Of a stretch of 40,497 nucleotides of DNA, positions 7,807-17,238 are shown piece by piece. Both the position numbers and the translations under genes were made by a program. Within the stretch, counting starts at the first letter, position 1, and every line of letters begins with the position of its first letter. The notes under the pieces are model-generated. The model saw nothing but the letters and a program-made list of their open reading frames with translations. It made no database searches and was not told the DNA's origin. The stretch lies in IMG/VR virus record IMGVR_UViG_3300042563_001126, positions 1-40,497 of that record; one strand, given 5' to 3'. This DNA is from a virus.

Positions 7807-8637
7807 ATGGATTATAAAAATACGGTAAGAGAAATCATTAGTGAGATTATTCACGATCAGATGACCCCCACTATGAAGTATTATGCTTTTGACTGGGATG
7901 ACAATCTAATGTATATGCCAACCAAAATATATTTAAAGGACGATAAGGGAAATTCTGTTGGTATGTCTACCGAAGATTTTGCGGAACATAGGACTAAGGT
8001 CGGTAAAAAACCTTTTAAATATGAAGGACATACTATAGTTGATTTTGATGCCGATTCTTTTAAGAACTTCAGAGTTCCTGGTGATAAGTTATTTATAAAA
8101 GATTCTATGACTGCTGAGACAGGTCCTGCTTGGTCTGATTTTGTTGAGGCGGTTAATAACGGGTCAATTTTTGCAATCGTTACAGCAAGGGGACATACCC
8201 CATCGGTGATTAGAAATTCCATTTATAATTTAATAAAACAAAACAAACACGGGATATCTTCAAGTGAGTTAGTTAAAAATCTTAAAAAATATAGAGAATT
8301 ATCAGATGAGGATGATTTATCAGATGATGAACTAATAAATACTTATTTGGATATGTGTAAATATTATCCAGTAACTTTTGGTGAGGGTTCAGCTGCAAAT
8401 CCGGAAGAATTAAAAGTTAGATATATGAAAGAATTTATGACATATGTTAAACAAATGTCTCAAAAATTACAAGAGAAAGCTTTTATGAAGAATAAAATAA
8501 GTAATTATTTTAACCCTTTTATTGGTTTTTCAGATGACGACATAAGAAATGTGAATACAATGAGAAAACATTTTCCAGATAAAGATGAATTAAAGATTTA
8601 TGCTACATCTAAAAAAGGAAAAGAAGAATATGAATAA
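7807..8637 (+). CDS. HAD-superfamily phosphatase-like protein
   Basis: A 276-residue protein; ATG at 7807 is preferred over a TTG at 7783 that overlaps the terminator T-run. HAD motifs are visible: motif I FDWDDNL at 28-34 (nucleophile D29, acid/base D31), motif II VTARG with T126, and motif IV FSDDD at 241-245. K/R candidates for motif III lie between. Such enzymes hydrolyse phosphate esters through a phospho-aspartate; the substrate here cannot be told. A long insert (about residues 140-230) may be a cap. The first 18 residues (NTVREIISEIIHDQ) form a charged amphipathic helix resembling the leaders of two small proteins at 32625 and 32976, so it could be a virion or prohead cargo protein. 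It sits between sheath and tube genes with its own promoter-like motif. Another possibility is a 5' nucleotidase or polynucleotide 3'-phosphatase. Confidence 0.75.
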   Translation: MDYKNTVREIISEIIHDQMTPTMKYYAFDWDDNLMYMPTKIYLKDDKGNSVGMSTEDFAEHRTKVGKKPFKYEGHTIVDFDADSFKNFRVPGDKLFIKDSMTAETGPAWSDFVEAVNNGSIFAIVTARGHTPSVIRNSIYNLIKQNKHGISSSELVKNLKKYRELSDEDDLSDDELINTYLDMCKYYPVTFGEGSAANPEELKVRYMKEFMTYVKQMSQKLQEKAFMKNKISNYFNPFIGFSDDDIRNVNTMRKHFPDKDELKIYATSKKGKEEYE

Positions 8638-8712
8638 TAATTAATAACCAGATCTAGTAAGAAGATATTCGAAAAAAAAGTGTAAGTAAATAGAAAAAAA
8701 AATTATTACATG

Positions 8713-8720
8713 TATTTATA
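8713..8720 (+). promoter_or_regulatory. TATTTATA promoter candidate for the tail tube gene
   Basis: TATTTATA in context CATGTATTTATAATAG, 34 nt upstream of the tube ATG at 8755, within a 117-bp AT-rich non-coding gap. Confidence 0.55.
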
Positions 8721-8754
8721 ATAGAAAAATAAACAAAAAAATAAAAAACAAATA

Positions 8755-9243
8755 ATGGCTGATTTATTAATGAAAATGCCCATACCCTATGAGCCAAAAA
8801 GGGAAAACCGATGGATTTTAAGATTTCCTTCGTCACTTGGAATTAATGAGTGGTATGTTGAAACAACGGCTAGACCAAAATTAACCATTGCTTCAACTGA
8901 AATTCAATTCTTGAATACTTCAACATATGTTGCGGGAAGATTTAAATGGGAACCAATTTCTGTTAAGTTTAGAGATCCAATCGGACCTTCAGCGTCTCAA
9001 GCGGTTATGGAATGGATTCGTCTATGTGCGGAGTCTGTAACAGGTAGAATGGGATATGCTGCCGGATATAAAAAAAATGTTGATTTGGAAATGCTTGATC
9101 CAACAGGTGTTGTTGTTGAGAAATGGATTATTGAGGGAGCTTTCCTTACAGGTTATGATGGTGGGTCTTTATCTTATAGTTCTGACGCTATTGCGGGTAT
9201 CACTTCTTCTATACAAATGGATCGTTGTATATTAGTTTACTAA
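8755..9243 (+). CDS. gp19: Tail tube protein, gp19-like
   Basis: A 162-residue protein, almost exactly the length of T4 gp19 (163). It has the hallmarks of the contractile-tail tube fold: NRWILRFPSSLGINEWYV near the N-terminus, ARPKLTIASTEIQFLNTSTYV, WEPISVKFRDPIGPSASQAV, MEWIRLC, and a C-terminal strand pair ending IQMDRCILVY. Six copies per ring stack to form the inner tube through which DNA passes; the tube is surrounded by the sheath encoded at 4377. It has its own TATTTATA element and a terminator, so it is probably expressed alone at high level. The call is secure from length, motifs and position before the tape measure. Confidence 0.95.
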   Translation: MADLLMKMPIPYEPKRENRWILRFPSSLGINEWYVETTARPKLTIASTEIQFLNTSTYVAGRFKWEPISVKFRDPIGPSASQAVMEWIRLCAESVTGRMGYAAGYKKNVDLEMLDPTGVVVEKWIIEGAFLTGYDGGSLSYSSDAIAGITSSIQMDRCILVY

Positions 9244-9272
9244 ATTAATACATACCCCTTTACGATCAAATT

Positions 9273-9311
9273 AAAAATCTATACTCTTAATGTGTATGGA
9301 TTTTTCTTTTT
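9273..9311 (+). terminator. Rho-independent terminator after the tail tube gene
   Basis: AAAAATCTATAC and GTGTATGGATTTTT pair with a G-T wobble around a short loop, followed by a T-rich run. It lies 30 nt after the tube stop codon. Confidence 0.75.
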
Positions 9312-9378
9312 TACTCTATATAATTTTTAATATTTACTAAAAATAACATAATCTTATTTTTAAAATAAAAAGAACTAT

Positions 9379-10149
9379 ATGGAACAAGATGCTTACTCGG
9401 CAGGACAAGCCGAATTTAATTTACCACACGATGTAATACAATTACCTAGTCAAGGTATATTTTACAAATCAAAAAAGAAATCAATAAAAATTGGGTATTT
9501 AACCGCTACAGATGAAAATATTTTAGCCGATATTGATTCAAGAAAAAACATAAATGAGGGTATTATTTTACCTTTATTAAGGAATAAGGTCTTTGAAAAA
9601 GATTTAAGACCTGAAGAACTTTTGGATGGTGACATTGAGGCAATCTTATTATTTTTAAGAAACACTTCTTTTGGTCCTGAATATACGATTAATGTTATTG
9701 ACCCAAAGACTGATGAATCTTTTACTACAAAAATTTTATTGGACGAATTAAATTACAAGAAAACAACAGAAAAACCTTTAGAGGATGGAACATTTGAAAC
9801 GACCCTTCCTGTTAGTAAAAGAAAAGTTAGATTAAAACTTTTAACGATTAAGGACAAAATTGAAATTGACCAACAATTAAAATCTTACCCTTCAGATAGA
9901 ACCCCACCTACAATTACAACTAAATTAATGAAACATATTGTATCAATAGATGGTGATGAAGACAGGGTAAAAATCTCAATTTTTGTTGACCAAATGCCAA
10001 TATCCGATTCTAAATATATTAGACGATTTGTTTTCGATAATGAACCAAGACTTGATCTATCAAAAGAAGTTATCGCCCCGTCAGGAGAAAAAGCAGTTGT
10101 GAACATTGCTTTTGGGGTGGAATTTTTTCGGCCTTTCCTATCAATATAA
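9379..10149 (+). CDS. gp26: gp26-like baseplate/tail assembly protein, zero-frame product
   Basis: A 256-residue protein of the T4 gp26-like (T4_baseplate) type. Features are the N-terminal LPSQGIFYKSKKKSIKIGYL, LTATDENILAD, the helix NINEGIILPLLRNKVF, the motif DLRPEELLDGDIEAILLFLR, and a paired second part with RKVRLKLLTIKDKIEIDQ. These proteins assist baseplate hub and tail assembly. The gene immediately precedes the tape measure, where long-tailed phages keep a tail assembly chaperone with a frameshifted form. Near its 3' end a run of six T (10123-10128) is followed in the +1 frame by 52 further codons, so a longer fusion product is likely. The start ATG at 9379 follows AAAAAGAACTAT, with no clear Shine-Dalgarno. 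Confidence 0.8.
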   Translation: MEQDAYSAGQAEFNLPHDVIQLPSQGIFYKSKKKSIKIGYLTATDENILADIDSRKNINEGIILPLLRNKVFEKDLRPEELLDGDIEAILLFLRNTSFGPEYTINVIDPKTDESFTTKILLDELNYKKTTEKPLEDGTFETTLPVSKRKVRLKLLTIKDKIEIDQQLKSYPSDRTPPTITTKLMKHIVSIDGDEDRVKISIFVDQMPISDSKYIRRFVFDNEPRLDLSKEVIAPSGEKAVVNIAFGVEFFRPFLSI

Positions 10150-10285
10150 GACAACTATTTTGGACGAGTTCTATTATTTCTCAAAAATATTTAGAACTCA
10201 ATACTCTGAATTTTATGCCATGCCAACCTATGTTCGTAAATATTTAATTGGAAAATTTGTTGAGGAAGGACAAAACAAAAAATAA
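10127..10285 (+). CDS. Frame-shifted extension of the gp26-like gene (chaperone C-terminus, candidate programmed frameshift)
   Basis: In the +1 (equivalently -2) frame relative to the gp26-like gene, 52 codons follow the T-run at 10123-10128 and end at TAA 10283-10285. The peptide (YQYKTTILDEFYYFSKIF, then YAMPTYVRKYLIGKFVEE) looks like the short helical C-terminal piece seen before phage tape-measure genes, with the typical MP..R pattern. In its own frame there is a TGA only 24 nt upstream of the T-run and no ATG before the middle of the peptide, so independent translation from a normal start is unlikely. A ribosomal slip on GAA TTT TTT CGG would join the two. Alternatives are a TTG start at about 10106 or 10112, or a one-base homopolymer error in the assembly. 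Confidence 0.65.
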   Translation, partial: FGLSYQYKTTILDEFYYFSKIFRTQYSEFYAMPTYVRKYLIGKFVEEGQNKK

Positions 10286-10287
10286 AA

Positions 10288-10295
10288 TATTTATA
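10288..10295 (+). promoter_or_regulatory. TATTTATA promoter candidate for the tape measure gene
   Basis: TATTTATA in context AAAATATTTATATAG, 18 nt upstream of the ATG at 10314 and 2 nt after the stop of the frame-shifted extension. Confidence 0.5.
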
Positions 10296-10313
10296 TAGTA
10301 AAAGAATGTTATT

Positions 10314-12140
10314 ATGACACCTGCAGAACAAAAGGAATTTGATGAGTTATTAAAGTTAAGTAAGGAGATGAGAAAAGAAAATGAAAGTTTAAAAACTACA
10401 ATATCTGAATCCAACGATGGTACAAGTGAGGTAATTGGGGACAAAACTTTAACTTGGAATTTAGGTTTAACTAATCTTGAAAAAATTGCAACAAACGCAG
10501 CAAATGCATTATCGGAAACATATAATATTTTAGGTAAAACTAGTGGGGAGGCTTTTGGCCAGTTGGATGAATTAGGGACCAGCCTCCAACAAAATTTTGG
10601 GGCGTCAAAAGCAAGACTTGACGAATTTAGGTTTTCCATAGCGGAAACATCTCCTGAGTTAGTAAAAATGGGACTATCTGAAAAGGATGCTGTTACTAAT
10701 TTTGCTTCTATCGCAAAAAGTTTAGGTACTGCCGCAAGTATTGGTAATGAAGCGATAATTGAAATGTCCGCAGCCGCTCAACTCACAGGTCAAGATGTTG
10801 GTACATTATCGGCCAATTTTAGAGAAGTCGGAGTTTCAATTTACGACGTTGGTGACCAAATGAAGGATGTTGCTAATTACGCTAAAAGCGTTGGTCTTTC
10901 GGTTGGTGCAGTTTCAAAAGGAGTTGTTGATAACCTAGGTAAAATGAATCTATATAATTTTGAAGGAGGTATTAAAGGTTTAACGTCAATGGCGGGTCAA
11001 GCGGCTAGATTAGGCATTAGTATGGAGGCGGTATTTAGGACAACTGAAAATCTTATGGATCCCGATAAAGCAATTACTATGTCTGCCGCATTACAAAGGT
11101 TAGGTGTTACGTCAAGTGCATTATTGGACCCACTAAAGGCTATGGACTTAGCTCAAAACGATCCTGCAGCACTTCAAAATGAAATGGTAAATATTTCAAA
11201 AGAGTTTACTAAGTTTAATAAAGAAAGTGGTCAAATGGAGATAATGCCAGGTGCAAAACGTAGATTACGTGAGGTTGCCGACGCAATGGGAATGACATCT
11301 GAAGACCTTGCAAAAATGTCAATAAATGCCGCAGACTTTGATAGAAAAATGTCACAGATTGAATTTCCAGAATTAGCCAAAGATCCGCAAACAAAAGAAA
11401 TGATTGCGTCTATGGCCCAACTTAAAGATGGTAAGGCAACGATTAACGTTAAAAATGAACAAACAGGTATAGTAGAACTTAAACAAGTTGATCAACTTAC
11501 ATCAAAAGATATTGATAGTTTAAAAAATGCTCAAGACGACTCAAGTAAAAGTATTGAAGAATTAGCAATTGATCAATTAAGTGAATTAGAACAAATTAAA
11601 AACTATAACGCAGCTCTAATAGATTCTGCTAAATTTGGTAGAGCGACGGTACCCGCATTAAGTAAATTATTTTATGGTCTTAAAGGTATCGAAAAAAGTG
11701 TTGCAAGTAATACGTCTAATGCCGTTACAACAGAAGGGATTAGAGGTACTGTTGGGTCTATTGCCCAACCTGTTGAAGACGCCGCAGTTGGGTTATTAAA
11801 AGGTGATGCGGCTGCGTTAACAAAGGCAGGAACAGACTTAGTTGTAAATATTAAAAATTTAACTGAAGACGCATTAGGTGGGTTAGTAAAAGTTTCGGGT
11901 AACGTAATTGAGGATACAAAAAATATATTGATAGAAAATTATGGAAAAAACTCTGAGACTAAATCAACAAGTGATGTTAATATGAAACTTGACGTTAATG
12001 TAAATGGTGGTACCAATATGACAAAAGAAGAAATACATAACATTGTTTTAGAGATGTTTAAAGATACAAAAGTTAAATCAGAATTAATGAACGGATCAAA
12101 CTACGCGCCGGTAGCAACTGTGGGAGCAAAAAATCAATAA
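10314..12140 (+). CDS. gp29: Tail tape measure protein, gp29-like
   Basis: A 608-residue, almost wholly helical protein, close in size to the T4 tape measure gp29 (590). The first ~40 residues are a charged coiled coil (EQKEFDELLKLSKEMRKENE). The middle is rich in Ala, Gly, Ser and Met with weak hydrophobic repeats (AAQLTGQDVGTLSANFREVG; AGQAARLGISMEAVF), and the C-terminus is polar. It lies right after the tail-assembly chaperone-like gene. Tape measures fill the tube lumen, fix tail length at about 0.15 nm per residue (about 90 nm here, similar to T4), and leave ahead of the DNA on ejection. No lytic domain or strong transmembrane helix was seen. It was identified by context, length and composition rather than a sequence motif. 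Confidence 0.82.
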   Translation: MTPAEQKEFDELLKLSKEMRKENESLKTTISESNDGTSEVIGDKTLTWNLGLTNLEKIATNAANALSETYNILGKTSGEAFGQLDELGTSLQQNFGASKARLDEFRFSIAETSPELVKMGLSEKDAVTNFASIAKSLGTAASIGNEAIIEMSAAAQLTGQDVGTLSANFREVGVSIYDVGDQMKDVANYAKSVGLSVGAVSKGVVDNLGKMNLYNFEGGIKGLTSMAGQAARLGISMEAVFRTTENLMDPDKAITMSAALQRLGVTSSALLDPLKAMDLAQNDPAALQNEMVNISKEFTKFNKESGQMEIMPGAKRRLREVADAMGMTSEDLAKMSINAADFDRKMSQIEFPELAKDPQTKEMIASMAQLKDGKATINVKNEQTGIVELKQVDQLTSKDIDSLKNAQDDSSKSIEELAIDQLSELEQIKNYNAALIDSAKFGRATVPALSKLFYGLKGIEKSVASNTSNAVTTEGIRGTVGSIAQPVEDAAVGLLKGDAAALTKAGTDLVVNIKNLTEDALGGLVKVSGNVIEDTKNILIENYGKNSETKSTSDVNMKLDVNVNGGTNMTKEEIHNIVLEMFKDTKVKSELMNGSNYAPVATVGAKNQ

Positions 12141-12164
12141 CCCGATTAAAAATCAATAATATTG

Positions 12165-12172
12165 TATTTATA
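12165..12172 (+). promoter_or_regulatory. TATTTATA promoter candidate for the tube-initiator/gp53/hub operon
   Basis: TATTTATA in context ATTGTATTTATAAAAT, 10 nt before the ATG at 12183, in a 42-bp gap. It would serve three tightly linked genes up to 24562. Confidence 0.5.
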
Positions 12173-12182
12173 AAATAAACAT

Positions 12183-15100
12183 ATGTCAGATAGTTCATTA
12201 TCATTTGGTAATTCATCGGTATTTAGAAAACAACTGTTAGTTAAGAATCTAGTCCCGTATAATGTTCCGGGGGCCTATACGTCACCAGGAAATCCAATTG
12301 ACTACGAAACCGTATTAACCGTATCAAATGTTGCCGATTCACCAAATAATTTAGTATCAACAAATTTATTTGCTAATGAACTATATCCGTTAAACGAATT
12401 TGGACCAGAAGGAGGATTCTCCACCCCAATCGGGATCAATAGCGTGGCCTCAACAAACAATCCGGAAGGAACCAATCAAGGTCCTTATGCCCCACAAGAC
12501 ACACAATTAGATGTTATAAACGAATTCTTTATTGAATCTGCCTACGTTACTAATAAATTTGGACCTTCAGGTGGATATAAAGACCTTGTCATCATAACTG
12601 ATATAATAGGTAACGGAAATATTTATCAACCATATTGGGATCCAGGATATTATAGTTATTCATCATACTCAACATATAGTATTGTCTTCCAAGATGATCC
12701 AACAGGATCTAATGGGTTATTATCTTCAGATACATATTTGGCAAAAATTGGGGCATCACAATTAAAATTTGCATTCAACGAAAGAATTGCTCAAGAGATA
12801 TCACAAGCAACTATAGGGTCAATAAATTTAGATACGATAACAGACCCATTTTCAGCAAGTTTATTGGCGACGGGACAACAACCATTCTTTATTAGAAATT
12901 GGAAAATTACCGTACCTGAGAACCCAATATTGGCGGCAGTATCTTTAGCGAATAGACTTACAGGAACTTATTTTCCTGTATCGTTTATACCTGGAGATTA
13001 TTTTGATAATGACCAACCCGTTAATGCGGCTCAGACTATTGCGGCCTTAGGGGTGCCAAACGCTTTAACAGGTGGGTTATTAGCTCCGATATTAACTAAA
13101 TTTAGAAACCCTTCCGAAATATTCGTTGCTAACACAGGTAACGGACAAAGATCGGCATTATTTTCCGCTTTAGATTATAATATATATAGACCTTCATATA
13201 ATAGAGGTATTATTGGTGGTTTAATAGCTGGTGTTGAGAACTTATTAGATCAGGATAAACCACAGAGTGGTGGTTATTATGTTGGTAGTAAAGACTCTGA
13301 ACCATCACAAATTGATGGTCCGGCAAATCAAGTACCTGTTAATGCTTTTGGAGTACAACTAGAATCTATTGTTTATGGTCCACAAGAATTGGGGATATTA
13401 TATGAGGGTAATGATGAACTAATTAAGTTTGGATTAAAAGGTAAATCATATAGTGATGGTGGTGGTACCGCAGGTCAATTAGTTTGGACATCACCAAAAT
13501 ATAAGGGAAATGCTGGGTTCCACGCAACAGCTGGTGGTGGTAACGGTAGTATGGATAGTGAATTTAACATGATTACTGGGGATTACTTACAATACCAATC
13601 CACAGAAATTCCATTTAAACCTGGATCAATACTTGCCAATACTCAAGCTTTAATAAATTCTGCAGATCAGGTACAAGGTCAAGCAAGACTAAAACATGTT
13701 GGTACTGCAATCAACCAAGTTTCTAAAGTTTTTAATGATGGTTATAAAGAGATAACCAAAGGTTCTGGTGTTCTTTCATATGTAAACCAAGCAGATGGAA
13801 CCCAAGCGGGAATTGAATACTGTAGAATCTTCCAAAAGGATACTCCTTATTTAACATATGCCGACCTACAAAAAACTGACGGTATAACAAAAGATGGTAG
13901 AAGAGCTGACTATTCAATTTTAGATAACACATATAACTTAAACATTGCCCCATTAAAAAATCCTGGATCAACAAATATCGTTGATGGTAAAGTTAAAAAA
14001 TATATGTTCTCCATTGAGAACTTAGCTTGGAGAACTTCAGATAGACCTGGATTCACATATGATGAGTTACCTGTTTGTGAGAAAGGACCTAATGGTGGGC
14101 GTATAATGTGGTTTCCACCATATAATATTAAATTTTCCGATTCGACAAAACCCGATTTCAATTCAACGACATTCTTGGGGAGACCCGAACCAATTTATAC
14201 ATATAAGAATACAAGTAGAAGCGGATCATTAAGTTGGACTATCATTGTAGATAACCCTTCAGTGATGAATACAATTATTGAAAAACAAATGAAGGGGGCA
14301 ACAAAAGAGAGAGTCCAAAGTATTGTCGATTCATTTTTTGCTGGATGCACAAAATATGACTTGTATGATTTGGCAATTAAATTTAATACAATACCGGCCA
14401 AAGATTTATATACTTATCAACAAATATTAAATAACCCAAGATTAACGGTAGAAGAACAACAAATAGTTATTGAATCAATACCGCAAACCGCTGAAGGCAC
14501 AGTAGGGACATCGACAGGAAATGCCGCAGGGGTTGACCCACCTTTAAATACGGGTAATGCTGGTACGGTAACAGTTGCTGACCCAACACCACCAGATTTG
14601 AATAAATTTGAAGGTTTAGGGTTTTATTTTGATAATGACATTCCTGGTACAAATCCTAATACAACTGCGGCACAACCATTTAATGTTTATTATAATACAT
14701 ATCTTGGACAAAAAAGCGTTTACCAAACAAAAGCACCTGCAAAGGTTGATAACGCTGGAACTATATATTCCGCAAGTAGCATACCCAACTTCTTTACAGA
14801 TGTTGTTGAGAGTAATTTTACTGTGATCCAATCAGAACTATTAAAAGAAATTGATGATGTTTTAGTTAAATCTAAAGGTTCAATAACAATTGAATTGGTT
14901 GGTTCAGCATCTGCTCCGGCTACCGAATCTTACAATGTTGCATTATCTAAAAGAAGAAATGATTCAGTTCTTAAATGGTTTTTAGCTCAACCTTTAAGTG
15001 GGGGAACACAAACAATCAAAACATATGCCGATTTAGGTAAGTTTAAAATTACTTTTGATTCTAATGGAGAAGAGATTGTTATTCCAAAAAATCAAAAATT

Positions 15101-17237
15101 ACCACTAACTACAGCATCAACCGGTAATGATATTAGTGTTAATTCCACAAACAACGGAACTGTATTAAATGCGGATCTTAACTGTCGTACAACAACTAAA
15201 AGGATAAATACCGCCGGACAGATTGTGGATTCATATAATGCTCAAGTTTATAGTATACCTGCGATGGGATGTAGGAGAGTTGCTATTAAAAACATTGATG
15301 TTGTAATACCACCTGTTGATCCCATTATTCCTGTAGAAGTAGTCACAACGCCTGACCCAACTAAAGAAGTGAGTAATGTGTCAGTCCCATTAACCGCAAC
15401 TACACAAAGCATTAAACCTGAAGCTAAGTTAACGGTAGAACAAAAAATTAAAGAAGGAATCTCTAAAAAAATATTAAGAAACCTTTTCAGTGAATGTGAT
15501 TACTTTGAGGTTATTAAGGAATCTAACCCAATGGTTTATGACACAATTAAAGATAAAATTAGATTCTTTAATCCGGCATTTCACTCAATGACACCTGAAG
15601 GATTAAATGCGAGACTTACATTCTTAAATCAATGTACGAGACCGGGACAAACCATACCTGTTATAGGTCCTGATGGAAGACCAAAATACAATGATGCGTT
15701 AAACACATCATTTGGAGCACCACCAATATTGGTATTAAGATTTGGTGACTTTTACCATTGTAAAATTGTTCCAATAGACATTAGTTTCAATTATGATGGG
15801 TCACCTTTAGATTTAAACCCAGAAGGCATTGGCGTACAACCTATGATATGTAATGTAACGATGTCATTTAATATAATTGGAGGTATGGGACTTAAAGAAC
15901 CAGTTCAACAATTACAAAACGCACTTTCATTTAACTACTACGCAAATACTGAAATATATGATGAGAGAGCGGTCGCAACTGAAGATACAAGCAAGTTGGA
16001 TAAATATGTTGTTGAAAAAATAAATGGAGCTCTACCAATTGTAAGCACCTCAAATGCTGCGGTTGTTAATAGTGTGCAACCTAAAAAGGGTCAAGGAACT
16101 ATTGGATCAATAACCGATCCAACAACAATGGATTATACGACATTATTAACGTCGTTACAAGATAAGTTGGTTGAGTATTTTAACGCATATACCGACATGT
16201 TAGAAAAAATAACAACGGATTATAATTATGGTGTATTACAATTAGCGTCAAAAGATAGGTCATATACTAAGGGAGTTCTTTCTGAGTATGTTGACCCAAC
16301 TGATGTTGAAATATATGGTAAGTCAAATAAATACCTACAATACACAGAAGATTTAATCGCTAAAGTTAAGAAAGATATCGATAGTGGTGATACGCCTATT
16401 TTAGTTGGTTTGAAGAACGACCAATTAACTAATAAACAAACCAGAGAGTTAAAAGAAAAATTAACAACAAACGCAACTAATCGACAGACAGCGATATTAG
16501 ACTTAATACAAAACAACACTCAAAATTTAATAACAATACAACAAGATTTAAATTACATATTTAGACAAATGGATATGGTTGTATACCAAACTGATGGTGT
16601 GTTGTTAGATACAAATGAACCTACGGTTTATCAATTAAGTGGTGACACTTTATTTGGTCCGGTAACAACATCTGGAAGCATTAAATATGTTTATTTGGGA
16701 TCAGAACCTGGTTGTATTAAAAGAACAATTAATGACTTTAATGCTGATGTTAATTACTATATTGGGTTAGATTTGTATCAAAAAAATAGTTCAACTATCG
16801 GTAATGATGGATGTTCTTTTAATGTAAACATTATTAATTGTGAGGAAAATAGATTTTATATTGCATTCTCTCCCTTATTTACAAAAGAAGAAAATTTAAC
16901 AATTTTTATAAATGAACTAACTAGTGGGCCTGAAATTAAGTCAAACCCTGGATTGGTTGAAAGAATAAAGATAGTTTGTAACGATTTAAAAGTTAAATAT
17001 GATATCATTAATGCTTCATTAGTTAAGGAAATTGACAACTTAAAGACTGATACAACTTCTTTTGCTTATCAAAATGCGGTTAAATATAAATTACCCGAAA
17101 CAACGGTAAAAACTTGTAATTATGTTACACCACCAACAGATGATGTTAACCAAAGAACGAAAAGAATAAAAGATTTATACTCAAGTAAAAACTTGAATAA
17201 TAATGATAAGTTTAACGGAAAAGTAACCTTTAATTAA
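12183..17237 (+). CDS. Giant baseplate tube-initiator-like protein with internal OmpA-like domain
   Basis: A 1684-residue protein. Two regions look like tube-type beta-barrels of the gp48/gp54 kind: about residues 607-697 (TTFLGRPEPIYTYKNTSRS, SLSWTIIVDNPSVMNTII) and about 1179-1235 (PILVLRFGDFYHCKIVPIDI, MICNVTMSFNIIGG). Between them, about residues 877-936, is an OmpA-like segment: ITIELVGSASAP followed by YNVALSKRRNDSVLKWF, the N..LS.RR..SV pattern of peptidoglycan-binding domains. A Pro/Val-rich linker follows (about 1040-1080). In T4, gp48 and gp54 sit on the hub and start tube polymerisation; this protein lies in that place, between tape measure and gp53. I infer that it combines tube initiation with cell-wall contact. 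No homologue of this whole length is known to me. It is 1 nt from the gp53 gene and so co-transcribed. Confidence 0.65.
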   Translation: MSDSSLSFGNSSVFRKQLLVKNLVPYNVPGAYTSPGNPIDYETVLTVSNVADSPNNLVSTNLFANELYPLNEFGPEGGFSTPIGINSVASTNNPEGTNQGPYAPQDTQLDVINEFFIESAYVTNKFGPSGGYKDLVIITDIIGNGNIYQPYWDPGYYSYSSYSTYSIVFQDDPTGSNGLLSSDTYLAKIGASQLKFAFNERIAQEISQATIGSINLDTITDPFSASLLATGQQPFFIRNWKITVPENPILAAVSLANRLTGTYFPVSFIPGDYFDNDQPVNAAQTIAALGVPNALTGGLLAPILTKFRNPSEIFVANTGNGQRSALFSALDYNIYRPSYNRGIIGGLIAGVENLLDQDKPQSGGYYVGSKDSEPSQIDGPANQVPVNAFGVQLESIVYGPQELGILYEGNDELIKFGLKGKSYSDGGGTAGQLVWTSPKYKGNAGFHATAGGGNGSMDSEFNMITGDYLQYQSTEIPFKPGSILANTQALINSADQVQGQARLKHVGTAINQVSKVFNDGYKEITKGSGVLSYVNQADGTQAGIEYCRIFQKDTPYLTYADLQKTDGITKDGRRADYSILDNTYNLNIAPLKNPGSTNIVDGKVKKYMFSIENLAWRTSDRPGFTYDELPVCEKGPNGGRIMWFPPYNIKFSDSTKPDFNSTTFLGRPEPIYTYKNTSRSGSLSWTIIVDNPSVMNTIIEKQMKGATKERVQSIVDSFFAGCTKYDLYDLAIKFNTIPAKDLYTYQQILNNPRLTVEEQQIVIESIPQTAEGTVGTSTGNAAGVDPPLNTGNAGTVTVADPTPPDLNKFEGLGFYFDNDIPGTNPNTTAAQPFNVYYNTYLGQKSVYQTKAPAKVDNAGTIYSASSIPNFFTDVVESNFTVIQSELLKEIDDVLVKSKGSITIELVGSASAPATESYNVALSKRRNDSVLKWFLAQPLSGGTQTIKTYADLGKFKITFDSNGEEIVIPKNQKLPLTTASTGNDISVNSTNNGTVLNADLNCRTTTKRINTAGQIVDSYNAQVYSIPAMGCRRVAIKNIDVVIPPVDPIIPVEVVTTPDPTKEVSNVSVPLTATTQSIKPEAKLTVEQKIKEGISKKILRNLFSECDYFEVIKESNPMVYDTIKDKIRFFNPAFHSMTPEGLNARLTFLNQCTRPGQTIPVIGPDGRPKYNDALNTSFGAPPILVLRFGDFYHCKIVPIDISFNYDGSPLDLNPEGIGVQPMICNVTMSFNIIGGMGLKEPVQQLQNALSFNYYANTEIYDERAVATEDTSKLDKYVVEKINGALPIVSTSNAAVVNSVQPKKGQGTIGSITDPTTMDYTTLLTSLQDKLVEYFNAYTDMLEKITTDYNYGVLQLASKDRSYTKGVLSEYVDPTDVEIYGKSNKYLQYTEDLIAKVKKDIDSGDTPILVGLKNDQLTNKQTRELKEKLTTNATNRQTAILDLIQNNTQNLITIQQDLNYIFRQMDMVVYQTDGVLLDTNEPTVYQLSGDTLFGPVTTSGSIKYVYLGSEPGCIKRTINDFNADVNYYIGLDLYQKNSSTIGNDGCSFNVNIINCEENRFYIAFSPLFTKEENLTIFINELTSGPEIKSNPGLVERIKIVCNDLKVKYDIINASLVKEIDNLKTDTTSFAYQNAVKYKLPETTVKTCNYVTPPTDDVNQRTKRIKDLYSSKNLNNNDKFNGKVTFN

Positions 17238-17238
17238 A

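Noticed and set aside
10123-10128. Reading the gp26-like frame break as a pseudogene
   Set aside because: The break lies exactly where phages place programmed frameshifts and both parts look well conserved in style; decay is less likely, though a homopolymer sequencing error remains possible and is stated.
13910-14161. Antisense open frames under the 12183 gene
   Set aside because: They are shadows of a long, clearly coding plus-strand gene and have no start context or family match.
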